Source: Streptomyces cyaneus (GTDB taxonomy: Bacteria; Actinomycetota; Actinomycetes; Streptomycetales; Streptomycetaceae). From it: 64,000 nucleotides of DNA. Positions 40,710 through 48,829 of the stretch are shown here, piece by piece (position 1 is the first letter of the stretch; every line of letters starts with the position of its first letter). The notes beneath the pieces were generated by a model. The model worked only from the letters and a program-made list of their open reading frames with translations, did no database searches and had not been told where the DNA came from. The stretch covers positions 248,001 through 312,000 of the forward strand of contig NZ_RQJW01000006.1 of the NCBI RefSeq assembly GCF_004028635.1. Reading direction: 5' to 3'. Position numbers and translations under genes: made by a program.

Positions 40710-42557
40710 ATGTGCGGAATCGTGGGATACGTGGGGTCGCAGTCGGCGCTCGAGATCGTGATGGCCGGGCTGAAGCGGCTGGAGTACCGGGGATACGACT
40801 CGGCGGGCGTCGCCGTGCTGGCGGACGGGGGGCTGGCGGCCGCGAAGAAGGCGGGCAAGTTCGTCAATCTGGAGAAGGAGCTGACGGAGCGGCCGCTGCC
40901 GACCGGGACTACGGGCATCGGGCACACGCGGTGGGCCACGCACGGTGGACCGACGGATGCCAACGCGCATCCGCACCTCGACAACGCCGGGCGCGTGGCC
41001 GTCGTGCACAACGGGATCATCGAGAACTTCGCATGTCTGCGCGCCGAGTTGGAGGAGCGGGGGCACGAGCTGGGGTCCGAGACGGACACCGAGGTCGTGG
41101 CTCATCTGCTCGCCGAGGAGTTCTCGGCCTGTGCCGACCTCGCCGAGGCCATGCGGCTGGTGTGCCGGCGGCTGGAGGGGGCGTTCACGCTGGTCGCCGT
41201 GCATGCGGACGAGCCCGATGTGGTGGTGGGGGCGCGGCGGAACTCGCCGCTGGTGGTGGGCGTTGGGGAGGGTGAGGCCTTTCTCGCCTCGGACGTCGCC
41301 GCGTTCATCGCCCACACGCGGTCGGCGATCGAGCTGGGGCAGGATCAGGTGGTGGAGCTGCGGCGGGACGGGGTGACCGTCACCGGGTTCGACGGGCGGC
41401 CGGCGGATGTGCGGTCGTATCGCATCGACTGGGATGCCGCCGCCGCGGAAAAGGGGGGCTATGACTACTTCATGCTCAAGGAGATCGCCGAGCAGCCCAA
41501 GGCGGTCGCCGATACGTTGCTGGGGCGCATCGACGCCGTCGGCTCACTGACACTGGACGAGGTCCGGATCAGCGCCTCCGAGCTGCGGGAAGTCGACAAG
41601 GTCGTCATCGTCGCCTGCGGCACGGCCTTTCACGCCGGGTTGATCGCCAAGTACGCCATCGAGCACTGGACGCGGATTCCGTGTGAGGTGGAGCTGGCGA
41701 GTGAGTTCCGGTACCGGGATCCGATCCTCGATCAGCAGACGCTCGTCGTCGCCATCTCCCAGTCCGGCGAGACCATGGACACGCTCATGGCGCTCCGGCA
41801 CGCCCGTGAGCAGGGGGCGCGGGTACTGGCGATCTGCAACACCAACGGGTCGACCATTCCGCGCGAGTCGGATGCGGTGCTGTACACGCATGCCGGGCCT
41901 GAGGTCGCGGTTGCGTCCACCAAGGCGTTCCTGACGCAGTTGGTGGCCTGCTATCTCGTCGCGCTGTATCTGGGGCAGGTGCGGGGCACCAAGTGGGGGG
42001 ACGAGATCCACGCGGTGGTGCGGGACCTGGCGAAGATCGGTGGTGAGGTCGAGCGGGTGCTGGAGACCATGGAGCCGGTGCGGGAGCTGGCGCGGTCGCT
42101 CGCCCACAAGAACACGGTGCTGTTCCTGGGACGGCACGTGGGGTATCCGGTGGCGCTGGAGGGCGCGCTCAAGCTGAAGGAACTCGCCTATATGCACGCC
42201 GAGGGGTTTGCGGCGGGGGAGTTGAAGCACGGGCCGATCGCCTTGATCGAGGACGACCTGCCGGTGGTCGTGGTGGTGCCCTCGCCTCGGGGGCGGTCCG
42301 TCCTGCACGACAAGATCGTCTCCAACATCCAGGAGATTCGGGCTCGGGGTGCGCGGACGATCGTGATCGCGGAGGAGGGGGACGAGGCGGTGGTGCCGTA
42401 TGCGGATCACCTGATCCGGATTCCGGCTACGCCGACCTTGCTTCAGCCGCTTGTGGCGACGGTGCCGTTGCAGGTGTTCGCGTGTGAGTTGGCTACGGCT
42501 CGGGGGAACGAGGTGGATCAGCCTCGGAACTTGGCGAAGTCGGTGACGGTGGAGTGA
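40710..42557 (+). CDS. glmS: Glutamine-fructose-6-phosphate aminotransferase
   Basis: A 615-residue enzyme making glucosamine-6-phosphate. Mature N-terminal Cys2 (MCGIVGYVGS) is the glutaminase nucleophile; GHTRWATHG and HNGIIEN complete that domain. Two SIS isomerase domains follow, with CGTAFHAGL, SQSGETMDTLMAL and LGRHVGYPVALEGALKLKELAYMHAEGF, ending LAKSVTVE. It feeds glmM and cell-wall synthesis. The 3' end overlaps the tail of a convergent DUF397 gene. Confidence 0.98.
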   Translation: MCGIVGYVGSQSALEIVMAGLKRLEYRGYDSAGVAVLADGGLAAAKKAGKFVNLEKELTERPLPTGTTGIGHTRWATHGGPTDANAHPHLDNAGRVAVVHNGIIENFACLRAELEERGHELGSETDTEVVAHLLAEEFSACADLAEAMRLVCRRLEGAFTLVAVHADEPDVVVGARRNSPLVVGVGEGEAFLASDVAAFIAHTRSAIELGQDQVVELRRDGVTVTGFDGRPADVRSYRIDWDAAAAEKGGYDYFMLKEIAEQPKAVADTLLGRIDAVGSLTLDEVRISASELREVDKVVIVACGTAFHAGLIAKYAIEHWTRIPCEVELASEFRYRDPILDQQTLVVAISQSGETMDTLMALRHAREQGARVLAICNTNGSTIPRESDAVLYTHAGPEVAVASTKAFLTQLVACYLVALYLGQVRGTKWGDEIHAVVRDLAKIGGEVERVLETMEPVRELARSLAHKNTVLFLGRHVGYPVALEGALKLKELAYMHAEGFAAGELKHGPIALIEDDLPVVVVVPSPRGRSVLHDKIVSNIQEIRARGARTIVIAEEGDEAVVPYADHLIRIPATPTLLQPLVATVPLQVFACELATARGNEVDQPRNLAKSVTVE

Positions 42558-42739
42558 GCCGACTTTAGGTCTTCGAGGAAGGCGGTGAAGACTCCGGCTG
42601 GGAAGGTGAGGGTTGCCCTGGCCGGGGTCTTTGAGTCGCGGACGGCGGTGTGGGTGGGGGAGGTTGCGATCTCCACGCACTCGTTGCCGTCGCCCTCGCC
42701 CGAGTAGGACGACTTCCGCCAGTTGTCGGAGATGGTCAT
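42518..42739 (-). CDS. DUF397 protein, copy A
   Basis: A 73-residue DUF397 protein: WRKSSYSGEGDGNECVEIA, VRDSKTPARATLTFPAGVFTAFLEDLKS. Such proteins are usually encoded next to XRE/DUF5753 regulators in Streptomyces and some act in development or antibiotic control. It is 73% or more alike to copy B and is preceded by the same GAGCTGTGAGG leader. Its last residues read into the end of glmS on the other strand, so the tail STVTDFAKFRG may not be original. Confidence 0.85.
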   Translation of the reverse strand: MTISDNWRKSSYSGEGDGNECVEIATSPTHTAVRDSKTPARATLTFPAGVFTAFLEDLKSAHSTVTDFAKFRG

Positions 42740-42745
42740 GGGCGC

Positions 42746-42760
42746 CTCACAGCTCCTTCG
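42746..42760 (-). repeat. Copied fragment of the regulator's 3' end
   Basis: CTCACAGCTCCTTCG at 42746-42760 equals 42972-42986, the last codons of the XRE regulator (KEL, stop). Beyond it the match fades. So the DUF397 duplication carried along the end of the upstream gene. Confidence 0.7.
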
Positions 42761-42964
42761 TCAGGCGACCGTTCGGGTGCGAGCAGACTTGAGGGCGTCG
42801 AGGAAGGCTGAGAAGGCTCCGGCCGGGAAGGTGAGGGTTGCCCTGGCCGGGGCTTTCGTGTCGCGTACGGCGACATGAGTGGGGGAGTTCGCGATCTCCA
42901 CACAGTCGTTGCCGTCGCCACCGCCGGAGTAGGACGACTTCCGCCAGTTCTCGGGGGTGATCAT
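42761..42964 (-). CDS. DUF397 protein, copy B
   Basis: A 67-residue DUF397 protein, MITPENWRKSSYSGGGDGND, ending FLDALKSARTRTVA. ATG 42964 is chosen by analogy with copy A, which has the same GAGCTGTGAGG upstream; an in-frame GTG at 42976 overlaps the regulator's stop and is possible. It lies directly behind the XRE regulator gene, so it is the likely original partner. Confidence 0.85.
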   Translation of the reverse strand: MITPENWRKSSYSGGGDGNDCVEIANSPTHVAVRDTKAPARATLTFPAGAFSAFLDALKSARTRTVA

Positions 42965-42972
42965 GGGAAACC

Positions 42973-43812
42973 TCACAGCTCCTTCGCCAGTCTGTAGATG
43001 AAGTCACGCGAGCGCTCGGGTTCGAGTGACATTGCCTTCACTCTATGGAAGAGCCTTCGAAAGGAGCTGAGTTGGGCTTCGGAATCGACAAAGACTGTGC
43101 CATGGGGAGCATCACGGACCACTGTGTCCAGCTTGGGGACGGGGCCGCTCACGTAGGTCATCGTGCTCGCGGCCAGGCCGAAGCCATCCAGGTCGAAGGG
43201 GATCACGCGCACCGTGATCCGATCCGCATCGGAGCGTTCCAGGATGCGGGTGAGCTGGGCGCGTGACGTCGCACGGTCGCTGACCCTGATGCGCAGGGCC
43301 GCTTCGTGGATCACCGCCTCGTAGGGGAAGGTGGCGATCTGCTGGCGTTTCATTCGGTGGCGGACACGCAACTCGATCTCACCTTCGGTGAGTTCGGGAA
43401 TTCTGTCGGAGAAGACGGCACGGGCGTAGTCCTCTGTCTGCAACAAGCCCGGCACGTAGAGGGTGGCTACGTTGCGCAGAGATCGAGCATGGTGATCCAG
43501 TTCGGACAGGTCCAGGAACGATGTGGGCAGCAGGCCCCGGTACTCCTCCCACCAGCCACGTGTCCGATCGGTGGCCATCGCGACCAAGGCGTCGATGAAC
43601 TCCTCGTCCGTGCAGGCGTAGTGAGAGGTGAGTCGGCGCAGTCGTTCCTCACTCACGCCCGACAGGCCGGACTCGATGTGGCTGATCTGTACGGCGTTCA
43701 CACCGAGCAGTGCCGCCGCTTGGCGGGCGCTGAGGTCTGCCGCGTCGCGAAGTCTGCGCAACTCGATCGCCAGGCGCATCTGACGCGCTGTTGGTTCGCG
43801 CCTGGTCGTCAT
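42973..43812 (-). CDS. XRE-family regulator with DUF5753 domain
   Basis: A 279-residue regulator. An N-terminal helix-turn-helix (about 15-70: LRRLRDAADLSARQAAALLGVNAVQISHIESGLSGVSEERLRRL) is followed by the DUF5753 domain (YVPGLLQTEDYARAV, RMKRQQIA, VIPFD, YVSGPVPKLDTVV), which is thought to sense a ligand or partner. It fits the WhiJ/AbaA-type group in which such a regulator works with a DUF397 protein and an RsbW-like ATPase; both are neighbours here. Confidence 0.92.
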   Translation of the reverse strand: MTTRREPTARQMRLAIELRRLRDAADLSARQAAALLGVNAVQISHIESGLSGVSEERLRRLTSHYACTDEEFIDALVAMATDRTRGWWEEYRGLLPTSFLDLSELDHHARSLRNVATLYVPGLLQTEDYARAVFSDRIPELTEGEIELRVRHRMKRQQIATFPYEAVIHEAALRIRVSDRATSRAQLTRILERSDADRITVRVIPFDLDGFGLAASTMTYVSGPVPKLDTVVRDAPHGTVFVDSEAQLSSFRRLFHRVKAMSLEPERSRDFIYRLAKEL

Positions 43813-43875
43813 GAACTGCTCCTCGGTGCAACACGCTTGAAGCGACTCGTTCGGGGGTCAGATTACGCGATTGGC

Positions 43876-43929
43876 TTGCTCGACCGAAAGATTATCCCCT
43901 ACCGTCAGTGACGTAGCGCATACGTAGCG
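43876..43929 (+). promoter_or_regulatory. Promoter and direct repeats before the RsbW-like gene
   Basis: TTGCTC 43876-43881 and TACCGT 43900-43905 with 18-base spacing form a candidate promoter. Six bases on lies the direct repeat ACGTAGCG-CAT-ACGTAGCG (43911-43918, 43922-43929), 11 bases apart, a plausible operator for the divergent XRE regulator. Confidence 0.4.
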
Positions 43930-44017
43930 GAAGCGCACCGCTCCGTCCTGCCGTGACGGCTGCGGCACTGTCACCGCAACCTGAACTACCCCCCTGCCAC
44001 CCGAACGGAGTTCACGC

Positions 44018-44428
44018 ATGCCCGAAACCGAACCCTGGGAGTACACGCTCTACATCCCGAACGACGTCCGAGCCGTCACCGTCTCCCGCCGCACCCTCCG
44101 GCTGATCCTCACCATGCACGGCCTCATCAACCTCGCCGACACCGCCGAACTCCTCGCCACCGAGCTGGTCGCCAACGCCGTACGCCATACCAAAGGGCCC
44201 GCCGCCCTGCGCGTGCGCTGGTCGGCCGGTGTGCTGCGGATCGGGGCGTGGGACGCGGATCCCGAACCGCCTGAGCCGCCGCGGGAGTTGGAGAAGCTCG
44301 GGGAGGCCGAGGAGGGGCGAGGGTTGGCTCTGGTCCGGGCCGGTTCGGATCTGTGGGGGTGGCAGCCGCTGACCAGGGACGGGAATCGCGGCAAGTACGT
44401 GTGGTGCGAGCTGACTTCGGCGGCGTGA
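44018..44428 (+). CDS. RsbW-like ATP-binding (HATPase_c) protein
   Basis: A 136-residue protein with the GHKL fold of anti-sigma kinases. N-box ELLATELVANAVRHTK (Glu, Asn), an AWDADP G1-like box and EEGRGLALV G2 box, ending KYVWCEL. It lacks a DNA-binding part. It is divergent from the XRE regulator, an arrangement known from other Streptomyces XRE/DUF397/ATPase groups. Whether it phosphorylates a partner is unknown. Confidence 0.88.
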   Translation: MPETEPWEYTLYIPNDVRAVTVSRRTLRLILTMHGLINLADTAELLATELVANAVRHTKGPAALRVRWSAGVLRIGAWDADPEPPEPPRELEKLGEAEEGRGLALVRAGSDLWGWQPLTRDGNRGKYVWCELTSAA

Positions 44429-44508
44429 ACGTTTGCTCGCCACTCGAAAGAGTGGACGTATCCCGATCGTCTGGATCTTCAACCCATCACGCCATCAAGG
44501 TTGCACAC

Positions 44509-45429
44509 ATGGTCACATCAGCTCACGAGGGCATGCACCGCATCTTTCAGGAGCGGCCCGAGATCCTGGCTCCCGTGTTCGGGGTGCTGGGCGTCCCCTT
44601 ATCCGCGAAGGCGACCGTGGACGCCGTCACCACGGACGTGACGGAGGCGCGGCCGCTGGAACGTCGCGTGGACACCGTGCTGCGCATCGGGCCATCCGAT
44701 GGAGAGGACTTTCTGCTCGCCGTCGAGGCGCAGTCGGGCAAGGTTGCGGGCAAGGAGTGGAGTTGGGCGTACTACATCGGCTACCTCCAGGCGAAGTACG
44801 GGCTACCCGTACTGCTTCTCGTCGTCTGCCAGGACAGAGCCACGGCCAAGTGGGCGGCCGGTCCCTTCGACTGCGGCACGCGCGGGTGGACGGCTCTGCG
44901 GACGTATCCGCTGGTCGCCGGGCCGGACAACCTGCCGGTGATCACCGACGCGCGGACCGCGGCGAAGAACCTCCCACTGGCAGTGCTCTCCGCCTTGGCA
45001 CACGCCCGTGGCCGCGACTGCGACGCCAGACTGGAGGCCATCAGCACAGCCCTTCAGGAACTCCTGGATACCGATCCCGCCACCGCCAAGTACTTCTTCG
45101 ACTTCCTCGAAGTCGCCCTGGGTAAGACTCCAGCCGGAGAGAAATGGAAGGCAATCATGTCGACGTTCGTCAGCTACTTCCCCGGTCGGGGGACGGTTCG
45201 TGAGACGGCCTACCTGGAGGGCAAGGTCGAAGACCGCGCCCTGATGATCCTGCGCGCGCTGGAGAAGCGCGGCATCGCGGTACCCGAGGACACCCGGGAG
45301 CGCATCACCTCGTGCACTGACCTCGACACGCTCACTCTCTGGTTCGACCGTTCTCTGACTGCCACAGTGGCCGAGGACCTGTTCGCCGAGGACCCGCAGG
45401 TTCCGGGCGCCAGTCCTGAAGAGGCGTGA
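44509..45429 (+). CDS. Rpn-like PD-(D/E)XK nuclease-fold protein
   Basis: A 306-residue protein. The PD-(D/E)XK core is visible in order: RRVDTVLRI (Asp55), then DFLLAVEAQSGK (Glu73 and Gln75, an E-x-Q in place of E-x-K), then SWAYYIGYLQAKYGLPVLLLVVCQ. The C-terminal part holds an ERITSCTDLDTLTLWFDRS module also seen in the next gene. Related proteins are common in Streptomyces and resemble the transposase-like Rpn nucleases. ATG 44509 begins MVTSAHEGMHR; upstream in-frame starts add unlike sequence. Activity is untested. Confidence 0.7.
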   Translation: MVTSAHEGMHRIFQERPEILAPVFGVLGVPLSAKATVDAVTTDVTEARPLERRVDTVLRIGPSDGEDFLLAVEAQSGKVAGKEWSWAYYIGYLQAKYGLPVLLLVVCQDRATAKWAAGPFDCGTRGWTALRTYPLVAGPDNLPVITDARTAAKNLPLAVLSALAHARGRDCDARLEAISTALQELLDTDPATAKYFFDFLEVALGKTPAGEKWKAIMSTFVSYFPGRGTVRETAYLEGKVEDRALMILRALEKRGIAVPEDTRERITSCTDLDTLTLWFDRSLTATVAEDLFAEDPQVPGASPEEA

Positions 45430-45432
45430 GCG

Positions 45433-45783
45433 TTGACAGACCTGCAAGACAATCAGCAGAGCCTGAACCCGGAGCTGCAAGAGGAAATCTCAGGCATTGC
45501 CACGTCGCTCGTGGCGGCCATGGCCTTGGGGCTCGCACCCGAGAAGAGCGTGGCCGAACTCCACGGAAGGTACAAGGAGATCCTCAAACGGGAGACCTTG
45601 TCTCCTTGGGAGATCGCGTACCTGCGCGGCAAGATCGAGAAGTGGCCGCCGGGATACGCCGAGGAGTGGGCCTCCGGGTACGCCAAAGGCCTGGCCGAAG
45701 GCAAGGCCAAGGGAATCCTGCTCGTGCTGAAGGTGCGTGGCATCCCCGTACCGGACAGTGTGCGTGAGCGCATCACGAGCTGA
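45433..45783 (+). CDS. Truncated relative of the Rpn-like protein
   Basis: A 116-residue protein from a TTG start 4 bases after the previous gene. It lacks the nuclease core but shares the C-terminal module: GKAKGILLVLKVRGIPVPDSVRERITS matches the neighbour's EDRALMILRALEKRGIAVPEDTRERITS. The reading then hits TGA (45781-45783) exactly where the neighbour has a Cys codon (TGC), and homology continues in the same frame for 51 codons. It is most simply a gene with a nonsense mutation; a selenocysteine codon is a remote alternative. Confidence 0.6.
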   Translation: MTDLQDNQQSLNPELQEEISGIATSLVAAMALGLAPEKSVAELHGRYKEILKRETLSPWEIAYLRGKIEKWPPGYAEEWASGYAKGLAEGKAKGILLVLKVRGIPVPDSVRERITS

Positions 45784-45939
45784 ACCGACCTCGATCGCAT
45801 AGATGCCTGGCTGGAGCGTTCCCGTACGGTCGAGCGGGCCGAGGACCTGTACGCCGAGGACCCGAACCTTCCGGGTGCCGGTTCCGTCACGGCGGGGGAG
45901 CCAGTAGGTCTACCCTCCACGCCCTCGCCTGAGGCATGA
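45784..45939 (+). pseudogene. Orphaned C-terminal part of the truncated relative
   Basis: In frame after the TGA: TDLDRIDAWLERSRTVERAEDLYAEDPNLPGAG through TPSPEA and a second TGA at 45937-45939. The neighbour ends TDLDTLTLWFDRSLTATVAEDLFAEDPQVPGASPEEA, so the similarity is clear. The last 50 bases overlap the convergent monooxygenase gene. Confidence 0.7.
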
Positions 45940-47062
45940 ACCTGTGCTCGGCCGCGTACGCCGCCATGCGGGCGTTGCGCTCCTCTGCCTCCGGCCCGTC
46001 CGGCAAATGGAACTCCCCGCCCGCCCGCGCGGAGCGGGCCTGCATGCCCGTGGCCCCCGCCAGCCGTCGGCGGACATAGCGGTCCAGCGCGTCGGGTACC
46101 CCGGCCGGCGTCACTCCCGCCAGGACATCGCCCAGCACCGCCGCATCCAGGATCGCCTGCGCTGCCCCCTGCGCCTGGAACGGCACCATCGCGTGGGCAC
46201 TGTCGCCGAGGAGGGTCACCCGGCCGACGTTCCAGCGGGGGAGCGGGGTGCGGGTGTGGATGCCGTAGCGGTACACCTGGCCCGCGCGTTCGAGGACGCT
46301 CAGTACTCGGGGGTCCCAGCCGGCGAACTCGCGCAGTTGCTCGCCGGGTTCAGCCCGAGCGGTCCATGACTCCTGGGTCAACTCCCCCGTGCTGAACACG
46401 GCCACGACGTTGAGCAGTTCGCCGCGCCGCACCCAGTAGTGGACGAAGTGGCGGTCCGGGCCGAGCCAGACGGCGAGTGGAGGGAGGCCCAGGTCGGCCA
46501 CTTCCTCGGCCGGCAACAGGGCCCGGTATGCCGCCGTTCCCGAGAAGACGGCCTCGTCCTTGCCGAAGAGCCACTGGCGAGCGGCGGATCGGATGCCGTC
46601 CGCCGCCACCACGAGGTCCGCGGTCAGGCGCTCGCCCGTCGCCGTCATCACCTGGGCGTAGTCGTCGTCCTGGCCGATCGCGACGACCGTCGTGTTCAGG
46701 CGTACCGCCTCCCGTGGCACCGCGGCGGCCAAGGCGCCGTGCAGGTCCGCCCGGTGCACCACCAGATACGGCGCCCCGAACTCCTCCTCCGCCTCGCGGC
46801 CCAGCGCGTAGCGGCAGATCTCCGCCCCGTCCGACCAGGTGTGGAAGCTGACGTGGGCAGGGCGGGCGGCCCGGGCGGCGACCGCGTCCAGCACGTCGAG
46901 TCGGCGTAACTCCCGCGTGGCGTTGGGGGCGAGCTGGATTCCGGCGCCCACCTCCGTGAAGCGCGCCGTCTGCTCGACCAGCGTCACGTCGACGCCGGCG
47001 CGGCGCAGGCTCAGTGTCGCGGCCAGTCCTCCGATGCCGGCTCCGACCACGATCGCCCTCAT
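45887..47062 (-). CDS. FAD-dependent aromatic monooxygenase
   Basis: A 391-residue flavoprotein of the salicylate/3-hydroxybenzoate hydroxylase group. GAGIGGLAATLSLRRAG (residues about 7-23) binds FAD, VVAADGIRS is the DG motif, and VTLLGDSAHAMVPFQAQGAAQAILDA the GD motif. ATG 47062 starts directly at MRAIVVGAG; a GTG at 47083 would add 7 residues. The substrate is unknown and no aromatic pathway genes are near. Confidence 0.88.
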   Translation of the reverse strand: MRAIVVGAGIGGLAATLSLRRAGVDVTLVEQTARFTEVGAGIQLAPNATRELRRLDVLDAVAARAARPAHVSFHTWSDGAEICRYALGREAEEEFGAPYLVVHRADLHGALAAAVPREAVRLNTTVVAIGQDDDYAQVMTATGERLTADLVVAADGIRSAARQWLFGKDEAVFSGTAAYRALLPAEEVADLGLPPLAVWLGPDRHFVHYWVRRGELLNVVAVFSTGELTQESWTARAEPGEQLREFAGWDPRVLSVLERAGQVYRYGIHTRTPLPRWNVGRVTLLGDSAHAMVPFQAQGAAQAILDAAVLGDVLAGVTPAGVPDALDRYVRRRLAGATGMQARSARAGGEFHLPDGPEAEERNARMAAYAAEHRFMPQARAWRVDLLAPPP

Positions 47063-47122
47063 GCGACGCCCCCGACGGGACACCGGCCCCGTGAGGCAGA
47101 CCGCCGCCGTAACTCCCTCTCG

Positions 47123-48559
47123 TCAGCCCCGTACATCCCGCCAAGCCCCCGGAATCCCCTCGGCCACGTCATGCGCCCCCACCGGCGCCCCGTCCGCCGC
47201 GAACCTCGCCGAGAGGCCATGGAGATACGCGGCCACGCTCGCAGCGTCCACCGTCGTGAGCCCCGCCGCCAGCAACGATCCCGCCAAACCGGACAGCACG
47301 TCACCGCTGCCTGCCGTGGCCAGCCAGCCGGTTCCCGTCGGGTTCACCCGGACCGGCCCGGTGCCGCCCGCCTCCGCCACCAGCGTCGTCGACCCCTTCA
47401 ACAGCACGGTCGCCGAATACCGCGCCGCCAACTCCCTTACCGAAGCCAGCCGAGCCCCCTCGACCTCCTCCCGTGCCACCCCGAGCAGTGCCGCCGCCTC
47501 CCCGGCGTGCGGGGTCATCAGGGTCGGTGCCGTACGGCCGCGTACCGCCTCCGGGTCCGCCAGCCGCAGCCCGTCCGCGTCGATCAGTACCGGGACGTCC
47601 GCCGCCAGCACCTCCGCCACCGTCGCCGCGTCGTCCCCCGCGCCGGGGCCGACGACCCACGCCTGCACGCGCCCCGCCTTCTTCGGTCCCCGGTCCGACA
47701 CCAGCGTCTCGGGGAACCGCGCGATCACCGCGTCCCCGGCCGGACCGACGTACCGAACGGCCCCCGCCCCGCCCCGCAACGCCCCCGCCACCGCGAGCAC
47801 GGCCGCGCCCGGATAGCGAGCCGAGCCTGCCGCGATGCCGACGACCCCCCGGCGGTACTTGTCCGACTCCGCCGCCGGCAACGGCAACAGCAGTGCCACG
47901 TCCGCGTGTTGCAGCGCCTCCAGCTCCACCGCGCCGTTCGGCAGCGCCAGACCGATGTCCACCAGGCGCACCACCCCGGCGTACTCCCGCGCCGGATCGA
48001 TCAGCAGCCCCGGCTTGTGCGTGCCGAAGGTGACGGTGAGGTCGGCCCGCAGCGCAGCCCCGCGTACCTCGCCCGTCTCCACGTCCACGCCGCTCGGCAG
48101 GTCCACGGCGACCACGGCGGCCCGCGACCGCTCGGCCGCGGCGGCCAGCGGTGCCGCCTCCGGGCGGAGCCCGCCCTTGCCGCCGATCCCGACAATCCCG
48201 TCGACGACCAGATGCGCGCGCTCGATCAACTCCTCGGCCGTATCGACCCCGGCCGCCCGGCCGCCCGCCCGGCGCAGCGCCGTCAGCCCTGCGGCATGCG
48301 CCCGCTCGGGGTTCAGCAGGATCGCCGTAACTCCCGCCCCGCGCCTGGCCAGTCGCGCGCCGGCGTACAGGGCGTCGCCGCCGTTGTCGCCGCTGCCGAC
48401 CAGCAGGACGATCCGGCTGCCGTACACCCGGCCCAGCAGATCCGCGCAGGCGGCGGCGAGTCCGGCCGCCGCCCGTTGCATCAGTGCCCCGTCCGGCAGC
48501 CGTGCCATCAGCTCCCGTTCGGCCGCCCTTACCGTCTCCACGCCGTACGCAGTCCGCAT
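47123..48559 (-). CDS. nnr: Bifunctional NAD(P)HX epimerase/dehydratase
   Basis: A 478-residue repair enzyme for hydrated NADH/NADPH. Residues 1-210 form the epimerase (YjeF-N) with LLVGSGDNGGDALYAGARLARRG and VDLPSGVDVETGEV; residues about 225-478 the ADP-dependent dehydratase with LMTPHAGEAAALLG and the TGWLATAGSGDVLSGLAGSLLAAG motif holding the catalytic Asp. ATG 48559 begins MRTAYGVETVRAAE; an upstream start would add 14 residues. Core gene normally near glmS and alr in this genus. Confidence 0.95.
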   Translation of the reverse strand: MRTAYGVETVRAAERELMARLPDGALMQRAAAGLAAACADLLGRVYGSRIVLLVGSGDNGGDALYAGARLARRGAGVTAILLNPERAHAAGLTALRRAGGRAAGVDTAEELIERAHLVVDGIVGIGGKGGLRPEAAPLAAAAERSRAAVVAVDLPSGVDVETGEVRGAALRADLTVTFGTHKPGLLIDPAREYAGVVRLVDIGLALPNGAVELEALQHADVALLLPLPAAESDKYRRGVVGIAAGSARYPGAAVLAVAGALRGGAGAVRYVGPAGDAVIARFPETLVSDRGPKKAGRVQAWVVGPGAGDDAATVAEVLAADVPVLIDADGLRLADPEAVRGRTAPTLMTPHAGEAAALLGVAREEVEGARLASVRELAARYSATVLLKGSTTLVAEAGGTGPVRVNPTGTGWLATAGSGDVLSGLAGSLLAAGLTTVDAASVAAYLHGLSARFAADGAPVGAHDVAEGIPGAWRDVRG

Positions 48560-48654
48560 GCGACCGAGTCTCCCGTACCCGGCGGAACTCGTCGCATCCA
48601 TTGACGCTTTGCCGTGCCTTTGCCAAACTCACCGGCCCCCACAGGATGAATCGA

Positions 48655-48822
48655 TTCAGTCGAATGGATTCGACGAGATCCCTGCGACGAGATCCCTGCG
48701 ACGAGATCCGTGCGACGAGATCCGTGCGACGAGATCCGTGCGACGAGATCCGTGCGACGAGATCCCTGCGACGAGATCCGTGCGACGAGATCCGTTCGAT
48801 GCGATCGGTTCGACGAGAGGAA
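48655..48822. repeat. 14-bp tandem array upstream of the beta-helix gene
   Basis: Nine tandem units of TGCGACGAGATCC(C/G) fill 48669-48794; the first has TT for TG. Two decayed units follow (48795-48822) and one may precede (48655-48668). The last base alternates between C and G. It ends 8 bases before the ATG of the next gene. No spacer or palindromic structure of CRISPR type is present. Confidence 0.9.
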
Positions 48823-48829
48823 GCCCCTC

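Noticed and set aside
45781..45783. Selenocysteine codon
   Set aside because: Position suits Cys/Sec exchange, but no convincing SECIS stem follows and no sel genes are visible; a nonsense mutation is simpler.
48669..48794. CRISPR-like array
   Set aside because: Units are 14 bp and contiguous with no spacers; no cas genes nearby.
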